Assembly (NCBI GenBank): GCA_020161435.1
Contig: JAIUNV010000001.1
Location: 744,001 to 808,000, forward strand
Reading direction: 5' to 3'
Length of the DNA stretch: 64,000 nucleotides
Source: Bacteroidota bacterium
GTDB lineage: Bacteria > Bacteroidota > Bacteroidia > Chitinophagales > Chitinophagaceae
How positions within the stretch are numbered: the stretch's first letter is position 1; the number at the start of each line of letters is the position of its first letter. This document shows positions 19,873 through 28,947 of this stretch, one piece after another. The notes below the pieces were generated by a model. The model did not search any database. It saw only the letters and a program-made list of their open reading frames with translations, and was not told the DNA's origin. Made by a program: the position numbers and the translations under genes.

Positions 19873-20373
19873 ATGTCTACTGTAGAATTTGATAAGTTGC
19901 TGCTGGATAATGCCGATTTTCTCAGGCCATTTGCGGTTACGCTTACCCGCGACCATGAGACAGCCAATGACCTGTTGCAGGAAACCATGTACCGGGCATT
20001 AGCCAATAAAGAAAAGTACAACGTTGGTACAAATATTAAAGCATGGTTGTATACCATCATGCGCAACATTTTCATCAACAATTATCGTAGAAAAGCCAAG
20101 CAGCATACCATTTTTGATAGCACCCCAAACGAATTTTTACTCAACTACAATCAATCTGTAGTGGCCAATCCTGCTGAGGGTAATATGAAGTTGAAGGAAA
20201 TCAACAAGGCGCTGGAAAGCCTTCCGGAAATATTCAAAAAGCCATTCATGTTGTACTTCGATGGATACAAGTACCATGAAATTGCCGATATGCTGCAGGA
20301 GCCGCTGGGTACCATTAAGAGCCGCATACACTTTGCCAGAAAACTCCTAAAAGCCCATCTGGAACGTCATTAA
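19873..20373 (+). CDS. ECF-family RNA polymerase sigma factor
   Basis: The 166-residue protein has sigma region 2 (residues 18-60, DHETANDLLQETMYRALANKEKY then NIKAWLYTIMRNIFINNYRRK) and sigma region 4 (LPEIFKKPFMLYFDGYKYHEIADML then GTIKSRIHFARKLL). There is no C-terminal extension and no anti-sigma gene next to it. It lies between the CarH-like regulator and crtI. A light- or B12-responsive cascade, with the regulator controlling the sigma factor and the sigma factor the carotenoid genes, is a plausible inference. Confidence 0.9.
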   Translation: MSTVEFDKLLLDNADFLRPFAVTLTRDHETANDLLQETMYRALANKEKYNVGTNIKAWLYTIMRNIFINNYRRKAKQHTIFDSTPNEFLLNYNQSVVANPAEGNMKLKEINKALESLPEIFKKPFMLYFDGYKYHEIADMLQEPLGTIKSRIHFARKLLKAHLERH

Positions 20374-20403
20374 GCGGTTTCAACTTTTTTCAACTATTTT
20401 CCA

Positions 20404-20437
20404 TGTCCCGTTAAACAAAACTGACGGGACATTTTTT
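20404..20437 (+). terminator. Rho-independent terminator after the ECF sigma gene
   Basis: Arms TGTCCCGT (20404-20411) and ACGGGACA (20424-20431) with a 12-base loop are followed by TTTTTT. The loop region contains GTTAAACA (20410-20417), the same half-site seen upstream of the regulator and sigma genes. The element could therefore also serve control of crtI, whose start is 46 bases beyond the stem's left arm. Confidence 0.75.
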
Positions 20438-20456
20438 ATTATACAAAGCCAACACG

Positions 20457-21941
20457 TTGAATAAGAAAGCAGTAGTAATAGGAAGTGGATTTGCAGGAAT
20501 GTCGGCTGCCAGTTTTTTGGCCAAAAGCGGCTGGCAGGTAGCGGTGGTAGAAAAACATACCCTGCCGGGTGGCCGGGCACGCAAGTTTGAAGTGGATGGT
20601 TTCACCTTCGACATGGGCCCCAGCTGGTACTGGATGCCCGATGTTTTTGAACGCTACTTTGCCAGCTTCGGCCACAAAGTAGAAGATTATTACAAGCTCA
20701 TTCGCCTCGACCCATCGTACCGGGTGTACTGGCCCGACGACCATTGGGACATACCTGCTACTTATAGCGAACTGGCCGCCATGCTGGAAAGCGTAGAGCC
20801 CGGTGCCACCGCCGCCTTGTATAAAGTAATGGCCGAAGCGGCGTACAAATACGAAATAGGCATCAACAAACTGGTGTATAAACCCGGCCAAAGCATAGCC
20901 GAGTTTTTAGACAAAGACTTACTGAAAGGTGTGTTTCGCCTGGATGTGTTTACATCTATCAAAAAGCATTTCGGTAAGCATTTCAAACATCCTAAAACAA
21001 GAGAATTGCTGGAGTTTCCGGCCCTGTTTTTAGGTGCCCTGCCCGAAGATACCCCTGCTTTGTACAGCCTCATGAACTACGCCGATATTAAAGGCGGCAC
21101 CTGGTTTCCGGAGGGCGGCATGTTTAAAATTGCCGAAGGCATGTACAAAATGGCGGTAGAGCTGGGGGTGCAATTTCTGTTTGAGCACGATGCACAATCA
21201 ATTGATGTAACAGGCAAGCAAGCCAGGTCGGTAACGGCTTTGCACAAAGGCACACCCGTTGTATTGGAAGCCGATGTGGTGGTGAGTGGTGCCGATTATC
21301 ATTTTACTGAAACCAAACTGTTGCAGCCGCAATACCAGAGCTACAGCAGCAGCTACTGGAACAGTCGGGTGATGGCGCCCAGTTGTTTGTTGTACTATGT
21401 GGGTCTCAAGAAAAAGGTGCCGGGTCTCAAGCATCATTCACTGTTTTTTGATACGTCTTTTGCGCCCCACGCACAAGACATTTATGCTACGCCCCGCTGG
21501 CCAAACAAACCGCTGTTTTACGTAAGTGCCACTTCTGTAACCGATGCCAGCCAGGCACCTGCCGATGGCGAAAACCTGTTCTTTTTGATACCGGTAGCAA
21601 CAGGGTTGGAGGGCGACGATGAAGCGTTGCGCCAACGCTATTTTCAGCAAATCATAGAGCGTTTTGAAGAGCGGCTGGGCACAACCATCAAAGACGATAT
21701 TGTGTATTACCGCTCCTTTGCCCTCAGCGATTTTGTGCACGACTACAATGCCTTTCGTGGTAATGCTTACGGACTGGCCAATACACTCATGCAAACAGCT
21801 ATTTTGAAACCTACGGCTAAAAGCAAAAAGATTGATAACTTGTATTATACCGGTCAGCTTACTGTGCCCGGCCCTGGTGTACCACCCAGCCTTATCAGCG
21901 GCGAAGTGGTAGCCACACTCATCAACCAAAATTTTAGCTAA
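20457..21941 (+). CDS. crtI: Phytoene desaturase
   Basis: The 494-residue FAD enzyme has a dinucleotide loop GSGFAGMSAASFL at the N-terminus, GGRARKFEVDGFTFDMGPSWYWMP, and the C-terminal CrtI signature ending GQLTVPGPGVPPSLISGEVVA. The start is TTG 20457; no ATG is available in frame before the nucleotide-binding loop. It desaturates phytoene to lycopene (or neurosporene). It heads a seven-gene carotenoid cluster in one direction. Confidence 0.92.
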   Translation: MNKKAVVIGSGFAGMSAASFLAKSGWQVAVVEKHTLPGGRARKFEVDGFTFDMGPSWYWMPDVFERYFASFGHKVEDYYKLIRLDPSYRVYWPDDHWDIPATYSELAAMLESVEPGATAALYKVMAEAAYKYEIGINKLVYKPGQSIAEFLDKDLLKGVFRLDVFTSIKKHFGKHFKHPKTRELLEFPALFLGALPEDTPALYSLMNYADIKGGTWFPEGGMFKIAEGMYKMAVELGVQFLFEHDAQSIDVTGKQARSVTALHKGTPVVLEADVVVSGADYHFTETKLLQPQYQSYSSSYWNSRVMAPSCLLYYVGLKKKVPGLKHHSLFFDTSFAPHAQDIYATPRWPNKPLFYVSATSVTDASQAPADGENLFFLIPVATGLEGDDEALRQRYFQQIIERFEERLGTTIKDDIVYYRSFALSDFVHDYNAFRGNAYGLANTLMQTAILKPTAKSKKIDNLYYTGQLTVPGPGVPPSLISGEVVATLINQNFS

Positions 21942-22016
21942 CTCTTCAAACCGAATGCTCGATTGATTGTTACAATGCCTTCAATCTTCATCCGATAAAA
22001 ACCAAGGCACTCAAGT

Positions 22017-22853
22017 ATGATGCAATTGTTTCACCAGGTAAGCGAAATCTGCAGCCGAGTAACCACGGAGCGATACAGCACTTCGTTTAGCAGTGCTATC
22101 CGATTGTTGCATCAGGATCTGCGGCAGCCCATTCACAATATTTACGGTTTTGTTCGCTTTGCCGATGAAATAGTAGACACTTTTCACGACTTCGATAAGC
22201 AGCAATTGTTTCAGGAATTTAAAAAAGAAACCTATGCTGCTTTGGAAAGAGGCATCAGTCTCAATCCCATATTGCATAGCTTCCAGCTCACAGTTAATCA
22301 ATACCATGTAGACCGCCATTTGATAGAAGCTTTTTTCTATAGCATGGAGCTCGACCTGAGCAGAAAAGTGTATGATGCCAGTGGCTATCAGCAATACATT
22401 TATGGCAGTGCAGAAGTGGTAGGCCTTATGTGCCTGCAGGTCTTTTGCGATGGCGATAAAAACTTGTACGACAAACTAAAAGATCCGGCCCGCAGTTTGG
22501 GCGCCGCCTTTCAGAAAGTGAATTTTTTGCGGGATGTGAAAGCCGATTACGAAGGCATGGATCGGGTGTATTTTCCCGACTGCGATTTTCGCAATTTTAC
22601 CAACGAAGAAAAGCGCCAGATTGAGGCCGACATTGAAGCAGATTTTAAAGATGCTTACCAAGGTATCATTCAGCTGCCCATGAAAGCAAGGTTTGGTGTG
22701 TACGTTGCCTACAAGTATTACCTCTCGCTGTTCAAAAAAATAAAGCGGCTGGAAGCCCGCCGCATTTTGGAAGAACGCATCCGTATACCCAACTATGGCA
22801 AAGCCATGATTGTGGCCAAAGCAGGCCTGCGCAGCCAGTTCAATATTTTATAA
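22017..22853 (+). CDS. crtB: Phytoene synthase
   Basis: The 278-residue squalene/phytoene synthase has the two aspartate-rich magnesium-diphosphate motifs DEIVD (residues 50-54) and DVKAD (within VNFLRDVKADYEGMDRVYFP). YSTSF precedes the first. It condenses two geranylgeranyl diphosphates to phytoene. No GGPP synthase (crtE) lies in the window, so GGPP must come from elsewhere. Confidence 0.93.
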   Translation: MMQLFHQVSEICSRVTTERYSTSFSSAIRLLHQDLRQPIHNIYGFVRFADEIVDTFHDFDKQQLFQEFKKETYAALERGISLNPILHSFQLTVNQYHVDRHLIEAFFYSMELDLSRKVYDASGYQQYIYGSAEVVGLMCLQVFCDGDKNLYDKLKDPARSLGAAFQKVNFLRDVKADYEGMDRVYFPDCDFRNFTNEEKRQIEADIEADFKDAYQGIIQLPMKARFGVYVAYKYYLSLFKKIKRLEARRILEERIRIPNYGKAMIVAKAGLRSQFNIL

Positions 22854-22907
22854 GTTTTCTTTTTGGGTAAGGGCATGCATGTTGCTGCTTTTGCCTTTGT
22901 TTGCATT

Positions 22908-23447
22908 ATGATTCAAGCATCGCCCGACGTAATACTGGTAAATGAGCAAGATGAACCCATAGGCACCATGGAAAAAATGGCGGCTCATCAGTCGCCTCAT
23001 TTGCACAGGGCTTTCAGTATTTTTTTGTTTGATAAACAACAACGCTTGTTGCTGCAGCAACGGGCACACAGCAAGTACCATAGTGCCGGCTTGTGGACCA
23101 ACACCTGTTGTAGTCATCCTTACCCCGGCGAGCTCGTAGCTGATGCGGCCGCCCGTCGGCTGAAAGAAGAAATGGGCATTAGTGTGCCCGTTGAAAAAGC
23201 TTTTCATTTTACCTATCAGGCCAGCTTCGACAATGGCCTGTACGAATACGAATTTGATCACGTGTTCATTGGTGAAATTGATGATGCTACCATCGAACCG
23301 GATCCGGCAGAAGTAGCCGCTTACACTTTTCGTTCCATTGAAGAAATCAATGCCGACATGGCTACTTCGGCACACAAATACACAGAATGGTTTAAGATAG
23401 CCCTACCATTGGTAGCGCAACACCTGAATGCAAATACGCCTGCATAA
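22908..23447 (+). CDS. idi: Isopentenyl-diphosphate delta-isomerase, type I
   Basis: The 179-residue Nudix-fold enzyme (start ATG 22908) matches the usual length near 180. A further in-frame start at 22863 would add an atypical hydrophobic leader. The catalytic Cys lies in TNTCCSHP and the metal-binding Glu in LYEYEFDHVF. It interconverts IPP and DMAPP, supplying precursor for carotenoids. It sits between crtB and the second desaturase gene. Confidence 0.92.
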   Translation: MIQASPDVILVNEQDEPIGTMEKMAAHQSPHLHRAFSIFLFDKQQRLLLQQRAHSKYHSAGLWTNTCCSHPYPGELVADAAARRLKEEMGISVPVEKAFHFTYQASFDNGLYEYEFDHVFIGEIDDATIEPDPAEVAAYTFRSIEEINADMATSAHKYTEWFKIALPLVAQHLNANTPA

Positions 23448-23481
23448 CTGCAAATGAGTTAGCAATAAAAACAATTAGGAG

Positions 23482-24984
23482 ATGAGTAGCAAAGGCCGGG
23501 CAATCATTGTGGGAGCAGGCATAGCCGGATTGGCTACTGCTATTCGCCTGGCAGTGCAAGGCTGGCAGGTGCAAGTGTTTGAAAGTAACAGCTATCCTGG
23601 TGGTAAACTCAGTTGGTTTGAGCAAGATGGTTATGCATTTGATGCGGGCCCTTCTTTGTTTACCCAGCCGCAATACATTGAAGAATTGTTTGCTCTCGCC
23701 AACGAACCCATTCAGGATTATTTTCAATACGTACAGTCAGACGTAGCCTGCCGCTATTTTTTTGCCAATGGCAAACAAGTAACCGCTTGGGCCGATCATA
23801 GCAGGTTTGCTGCAGAAATGGAAACCCAACTGGGCGAACCAGCAGCCAACGTACATGCCTATCTGCAACGCTCCGCTACCACCTACAACAAGATTGGAAA
23901 ACTGTTTGTAGAAAAAAGCCTGCGCCATTGGCGGCAGTTTAGCTGGAAGGATGTGGCTACAGCCATAAAGCATAGCAGCAAGAGCTTGCTCATGGGTAGT
24001 TTGAATGCCTACAACGAGCAGGCATTTACGACGAAAGAAGCCGTACAGATGTTTAATCGATATGCTACCTACAATGGCAGCAATCCTTATAAGGCGCCGG
24101 GCATGCTCAGCCTCATTCCGCACCTTGAATTGAATGAAGGCACCTTCTATCCTAAAGGCGGCATGATTAGCATTACCAATGCGTTGCATCGGTTGGCCGA
24201 AAAGAAAGGCGTTCAGTTTCATTTCAACAGCAAAGTCGATCGCATTATAGAATCTGCCGGCAAAGCAGAAGGAGTAGTAGTGAATGGCCGCAACATCATG
24301 GCTGATTTAATTGTGAGCAATGCCGACGTCTATTTTACGTACAAACATTTGCTGCGCAATGAACTGGCAGCCCAAAAAGTATTGAAGCAGGAACGCAGCA
24401 GTAGTGCTCTTATTTTTTACTGGGGCATCAAAACATCCTTTCCACAACTGGGCCTGCACAATATTTTCTTCAGCGATAATTATGCTGAAGAGTTTCGGCA
24501 TCTGTTTCAAACCAAATCCTTTTACCACGACCCAACGGTGTACATCCACATCACTTCCAAAATGGAAAGTGGACAGGCACCCGAAGGCAAGGAAAATTGG
24601 TTTGTGATGATCAATGCGCCGGCCAATGTAGGCCAGCCTTGGAGCGAATGGATTCCGGAAGCCCGGCAACGCATCATCAGCAAACTGAGTGCACAACTGC
24701 AGTGCGATGTTGAAGCTCTCATCGAAACAGAAGCAGTGCTCGATCCTGTAACCATTGAGCAACGCACCGCCAGCTATATGGGGAGCTTGTATGGCACCAG
24801 TAGCAACAGTCGTATGGCTGCATTTTTACGCCACGCCAACGATAGTGCACAAATACAAGGGCTTTATTTTGTAGGTGGAAGTGTGCATCCCGGTGGCGGT
24901 ATTCCCCTCTGCATGCAAAGCGCAGCCATCACCGCCAATCTTATTCAACAACAATACAAGACAAACCATGTTGCCCATCACTAA
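23482..24984 (+). CDS. crtD: CrtD-like carotenoid 3,4-desaturase
   Basis: The 500-residue paralogue of CrtI has GAGIAGLATAIRL, GGKLSWFEQDGYAFDAGPSLFTQP and the C-terminal VGGSVHPGGGIPLCMQSAAIT. The last stretch matches CrtD/C-3',4'-desaturases better than phytoene desaturases. It probably introduces the 3,4 double bond in the open (psi) end after hydration. The next gene begins inside its last 17 bases. Confidence 0.82.
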   Translation: MSSKGRAIIVGAGIAGLATAIRLAVQGWQVQVFESNSYPGGKLSWFEQDGYAFDAGPSLFTQPQYIEELFALANEPIQDYFQYVQSDVACRYFFANGKQVTAWADHSRFAAEMETQLGEPAANVHAYLQRSATTYNKIGKLFVEKSLRHWRQFSWKDVATAIKHSSKSLLMGSLNAYNEQAFTTKEAVQMFNRYATYNGSNPYKAPGMLSLIPHLELNEGTFYPKGGMISITNALHRLAEKKGVQFHFNSKVDRIIESAGKAEGVVVNGRNIMADLIVSNADVYFTYKHLLRNELAAQKVLKQERSSSALIFYWGIKTSFPQLGLHNIFFSDNYAEEFRHLFQTKSFYHDPTVYIHITSKMESGQAPEGKENWFVMINAPANVGQPWSEWIPEARQRIISKLSAQLQCDVEALIETEAVLDPVTIEQRTASYMGSLYGTSSNSRMAAFLRHANDSAQIQGLYFVGGSVHPGGGIPLCMQSAAITANLIQQQYKTNHVAHH

Positions 24985-25678
24985 TCTCGCCGGCCTGTCG
25001 CAGCCCGTTCGGGAAAAATGGGCCTTCATCATTGCACTGGCCTTTCATGTATCTGGCTTTATTGCTATCGGCATTTTCAAGAGCACGTTTTTCATCAGCC
25101 TTACCTGGCTCAACTTGTTGGTTTGCCTGGCCTTAGTGCTGTGGACGCAGCCCGACAAAAACCGCTGGTTTTGGTGGTACTCCATTGCCGCTGCAGTTAT
25201 TGGTTTTGGCACTGAATATATCGGCGTTACCACCGGATTGTTGTTTGGCAATTACAGCTATGGCAGTGTCATGGGTTGGGGTATCAATGGCGTTCCGTTG
25301 CTCATTGGTGTGCAGTGGTTGGTGACTACGTACTGTGTAGGCGTGGCCATGCACATGCTGCATCATTGGCTGCTCAACCGGCCCAATAGCCGTGCGGCCA
25401 ACATGCCCAAAATTTGGCAGGCCGTGTCTGTCGTGTTAGATGGTGCTATGCTGGCGGTGCTATTCGATTGGGTGCTAGAACCCGTAGCCGTATCCTTGGG
25501 CTATTGGCAGTGGGCCGGCGGCGAAATCCCGCTATTCAATTATCTTACATGGTACCTCGTTAGTGTGGTTATCTTGGTCTTGTTTCATCAATTCCCTTTT
25601 CGCAAACAAAACCTCTTCGCTGTGCATTTGTTACTCATACAGTTCATGTTCTTTTTGCTACTGCGAACGGTGGGATAA
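24968..25678 (+). CDS. CruF-like carotenoid 1,2-hydratase (membrane protein)
   Basis: The 236-residue protein (ATG 24968, overlapping crtD by 17 bases) has about seven membrane helices. It has conserved polar motifs of the CruF/bisanhydrobacterioruberin-hydratase family: GFGTEYIGVTTGLLFGNYSYG and DGAMLAVLFDWVLEPVAVSLGYWQW. The family adds water across the end double bond of an acyclic carotenoid terminus. With crtD, crtY and crtZ it implies a carotenoid with one hydroxylated ring and one hydrated open end. Confidence 0.75.
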   Translation: MLPITNLAGLSQPVREKWAFIIALAFHVSGFIAIGIFKSTFFISLTWLNLLVCLALVLWTQPDKNRWFWWYSIAAAVIGFGTEYIGVTTGLLFGNYSYGSVMGWGINGVPLLIGVQWLVTTYCVGVAMHMLHHWLLNRPNSRAANMPKIWQAVSVVLDGAMLAVLFDWVLEPVAVSLGYWQWAGGEIPLFNYLTWYLVSVVILVLFHQFPFRKQNLFAVHLLLIQFMFFLLLRTVG

Positions 25679-25774
25679 AAAGTCGGAAAGACTGGAGACG
25701 GTAGTCCGAAGACCAAAGACAAATCTTTTCGAACTTGTGAACTCGTAAACTAATCAACTCGTAAACTAATACAT

Positions 25775-26260
25775 ATGCATTGGTCACTTTGGATACTCAT
25801 TACTCTCGGTACATTTTTCGCCATGGAAGGCATTACCTGGGCTACGCATAAATACGTGATGCATGGTTTTTTGTGGTACCTCCACGAAGACCACCACAAC
25901 CCCCGTGGCCATGTGTTCGAAAAGAACGATGCCTTCTTCCTCATCTTCGCCATTCCCAGCTGGCTCTGCATCATGCTGGGTTTGCAAAACGGCGTTTATT
26001 GGGCCGCCGCCATAGGCTTTGGTATTGCCATGTACGGCTTTGCGTATTTCCTGGTGCATGATGTCATTATTCACCAACGCTTCAAATGGTTTACCCGCAG
26101 CAATAACATATACGTTCGCACCATTCGGTGGGCACACAAAATGCACCACAAGCACATTGGCAAAGAAGACGGCGAAAGTTTCGGCATGCTCTACGTAGCC
26201 AAAACCTACTGGGATAAAGTACGTGCCGACAGGCAACGACAGCAGGCATCCAAAGCGTAA
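25775..26260 (+). CDS. crtZ: Beta-carotene hydroxylase, CrtZ type
   Basis: The 161-residue membrane di-iron hydroxylase carries all the histidine boxes of the family: HKYVMHG, HEDHH, HDVIIHQR and HKMHHKH. The length is normal. It hydroxylates the 3 position of beta-ionone rings. The 97 bases before it carry short repeats (AACTCGTAAACTAA twice) and a purine-rich AGTCGGAAAGACT stretch like other intergenic tracts in the window. Confidence 0.93.
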   Translation: MHWSLWILITLGTFFAMEGITWATHKYVMHGFLWYLHEDHHNPRGHVFEKNDAFFLIFAIPSWLCIMLGLQNGVYWAAAIGFGIAMYGFAYFLVHDVIIHQRFKWFTRSNNIYVRTIRWAHKMHHKHIGKEDGESFGMLYVAKTYWDKVRADRQRQQASKA

Positions 26261-26332
26261 TTATTTTGTGCACCAGCTGCAGTAATCCTATTCAACTTCG
26301 TTGTGTCACTCCCTTCAACTTCCGGTAATCCT

Positions 26333-27481
26333 ATGCAGCAGTTCGACCACATCATTCTCGGTGCCGGTTGTGCGGGTTTGTCGTTGGCGGTACGCATGGC
26401 CGCTGAGCCTCGTTTGGGACAACAAAAAATATTAGTCATCGATAAAGCCCCCAAAGCAGGCAACGATCGTACCTGGTGCTTTTGGGAAAAACAACCTGGT
26501 TACTTTGAGCATTTGGTGCACCACAGCTGGCAGCAATTGTGGGTGAAACATCCGCAAGGCGCCTTGCCCTTGCAGCTCGATGGTTATGCGTACAAAATGA
26601 TTCGCAGCATCGATTTTTACAAGCATGGCATGCAGCAGTTGGCAGCAGCGCCCAATGTGCAATTGCACTATGGCAATGTGCAATCCGTTGATGCAGCCAA
26701 CGGCATCATCACCACCGGTGGCGGTACTTTCAAAGCCACACATATTTTTTCATCGGTGCTCTTGCAAGAGCCGGTAATGCAGCCCGATGAGTTTTACCTG
26801 CTGCAACATTTTCGCGGTTGGTTTATCGAAACGGAAGAAGATGTGTTTGACGAAGCCGCCGCCGACCTCATGAACTTTCGGGTAAGCCAGGAGCACGGAT
26901 GCGCATTTATGTACGTGCTGCCACTCAGCAAACGAAAGGCGTTGGTAGAATACACGTTGTTCACCGAAGAAGTACTCACCAATGAGCAGTACGATGCAGG
27001 CCTGCAGCAATTCATGCAAGATGAATTGAAGCTGCACAGCTTTCACATCAGCGAAGTAGAGAATGGCATCATACCCATGACCAACCTGCGGTTTCCTGCA
27101 CAAGAAGGTTGTGTTACTTACATCGGTACTGCTGGTGGCCGTACCAAAGCATCTACCGGGTACACCTTTCAGCACATTCAGCAGCACAGCGAACAACTTG
27201 TAAAAGCCTTGCTCAACAATCAATCAACGGCACTGCCCATGCAGCAGCGCTTTCATTTTTACGATAGTGTGCTGCTGCAAATTTTACATGAGCGAAAGTT
27301 GCCCGGTGCCGATGTCTTTTTCCAATTGTTTCAGCGCAATCCTGCGGCCCGTGTGCTCCGTTTTTTAGACAACCAAACCAGCCTGTGGCAGGAGCTGCGC
27401 CTCATGAACACCACGCCGTGGAAATATTTTGTGCCCGCCGCTCTACAGCAGCTGCGGCACCTGCGCCGCAAAACCGGCTGA
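26333..27481 (+). CDS. crtY: Lycopene beta-cyclase
   Basis: The 382-residue flavoprotein (ATG 26333) has the dinucleotide loop HIILGAGCAGLSLA, the DRTWCFWE motif typical of bacterial lycopene cyclases, and a late GRTKASTGYTFQHIQ segment. It forms beta-ionone rings on lycopene. An upstream GTG at 26303 would add ten residues before the flavin loop and is less likely. Confidence 0.9.
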   Translation: MQQFDHIILGAGCAGLSLAVRMAAEPRLGQQKILVIDKAPKAGNDRTWCFWEKQPGYFEHLVHHSWQQLWVKHPQGALPLQLDGYAYKMIRSIDFYKHGMQQLAAAPNVQLHYGNVQSVDAANGIITTGGGTFKATHIFSSVLLQEPVMQPDEFYLLQHFRGWFIETEEDVFDEAAADLMNFRVSQEHGCAFMYVLPLSKRKALVEYTLFTEEVLTNEQYDAGLQQFMQDELKLHSFHISEVENGIIPMTNLRFPAQEGCVTYIGTAGGRTKASTGYTFQHIQQHSEQLVKALLNNQSTALPMQQRFHFYDSVLLQILHERKLPGADVFFQLFQRNPAARVLRFLDNQTSLWQELRLMNTTPWKYFVPAALQQLRHLRRKTG

Positions 27482-27540
27482 CCTTTGTCACCCAACAAGT
27501 CGGGGTTTTTTCGGAGCATTGCGGCCACAACGCCGTTCTT

Positions 27541-28947
27541 ATGATTGCCCAACCAACTACTGCCGGCCTGCAGCAGGCACAAGTATCCTTCTTACAACAG
27601 TACCCCGATTTCCACAGTACCCAACTGCTCGATGATATGCGGGCCACGGAGTACAACCGCCTCGATGCACAAGGTCATTTGTACCTAGATTATACCGGCG
27701 GCAATTTGTATGCTGCTTCACAAGTGCAGCGGCATTTAGAACTCTTACAGCAATCGGTGTTTGGCAATCCGCACAGCACCAATCCTACGTCTCAATTAGC
27801 AGGCAAGCTGATTGATGAAACCCGCCAATACATCATCGATTATTTTCAGGCACATGATTATCACCTCGTCTTTACGGCCAACGCTTCACAAGCATTGAAG
27901 ATTATTGGTGAGGGCTATCCCTTTCACGACAATGGCCATTTTTTGCTCCTGTTCGACAATCATAACTCTGTGAACGGTATACGGGAGTATTGCAAAATGA
28001 AAGGCGCTTCGCATACCTACAGCCCGGTAGATATTGAAGACCTGCGGGTGAATGAAAGCCAGCTGCAGCAATACCTCGAAGCCCATCCCGATAAAACAAA
28101 CAAGCTCTTTGCATTTCCGGCGCAGTCGAATGTTTCGGGTGTGCAGCACAGTTTAGAGTGGATTGAGAAAGCCCATGCGTTAGGTTGGGATGTGCTCCTG
28201 GATGCAGCCGCTTTTGTGCCCAGCAATCGCCTCAATTTATCGGTGGTAAAGCCTGAGTTTGTGTCGATGTCTTTTTATAAAATATTCGGTTACCCCACGG
28301 GTTTAGGCGCTTTGTTTGTACACAAAAAAGTATTCGACAAGCTGCACAAACAATGGTTTGCCGGCGGCACTGTCAAGTTTGTGAGTGTGAGCAGCGATAA
28401 CTTTTTCCTCGCCGAAAACTATGAACGTTTTGAAGACGGAACCCTCAACTATCTCGGCATTCCGGCACTCAAAATTGGCTTCGAGCACATCCATCATATC
28501 GGTATTGATACCATTCATAACCGGGTGAGTATGCTTACGGGTTGGTTGCTGCAGCAGCTGCAAAGCCTGCGCCACAGCAACGGCGAGGCTTTGGTGCATG
28601 TATTTGGCCCCAAAGACACCTCAGCCCGTGGCGGCACAATTATCTTCAATGTGTTTGATAGTGCGGGTGTGGCATTGCCCTACCTGCATGTGGAGGCCGA
28701 TGCCAACCGTGAAAACATTTCACTTCGTACCGGTTGCTTCTGCAATCCCGGCATCGACGAAATCAACAACTGCATCAGCACCGATGAGCTATCGGCCTAC
28801 TTTACCAGCCGCTCAGGTGGCGATTTTCAAGACATGATTACTGCCCTCGGCCGTATGCGGGGCGCCATCCGCATTTCGCTGGGCCTCGCCAGCAACTTTG
28901 CCGATGTGTACCGCTTTGTGCAGTTTTTAAAGCAGTACTTGAAATAG
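27541..28947 (+). CDS. Class V aminotransferase resembling the MOCOS N-terminal domain
   Basis: The 468-residue PLP protein (ATG 27541) has YLDYTGGNLYA, GNPHSTNPTS and FTANASQALKIIGEGYPF near the N-terminus. An SFYKIFGYPTGLGAL motif supplies the PLP lysine, and RTGCFCNPG lies near residue 400. These match molybdenum-cofactor sulfurase/cysteine desulfurase-like members of class V rather than NifS/IscS. The cysteine-rich RTGCFCNPG is where the persulfide Cys lies in this group. No C-terminal MOSC domain is present. Its position after the carotenoid genes does not reveal a function. Confidence 0.75.
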   Translation: MIAQPTTAGLQQAQVSFLQQYPDFHSTQLLDDMRATEYNRLDAQGHLYLDYTGGNLYAASQVQRHLELLQQSVFGNPHSTNPTSQLAGKLIDETRQYIIDYFQAHDYHLVFTANASQALKIIGEGYPFHDNGHFLLLFDNHNSVNGIREYCKMKGASHTYSPVDIEDLRVNESQLQQYLEAHPDKTNKLFAFPAQSNVSGVQHSLEWIEKAHALGWDVLLDAAAFVPSNRLNLSVVKPEFVSMSFYKIFGYPTGLGALFVHKKVFDKLHKQWFAGGTVKFVSVSSDNFFLAENYERFEDGTLNYLGIPALKIGFEHIHHIGIDTIHNRVSMLTGWLLQQLQSLRHSNGEALVHVFGPKDTSARGGTIIFNVFDSAGVALPYLHVEADANRENISLRTGCFCNPGIDEINNCISTDELSAYFTSRSGGDFQDMITALGRMRGAIRISLGLASNFADVYRFVQFLKQYLK

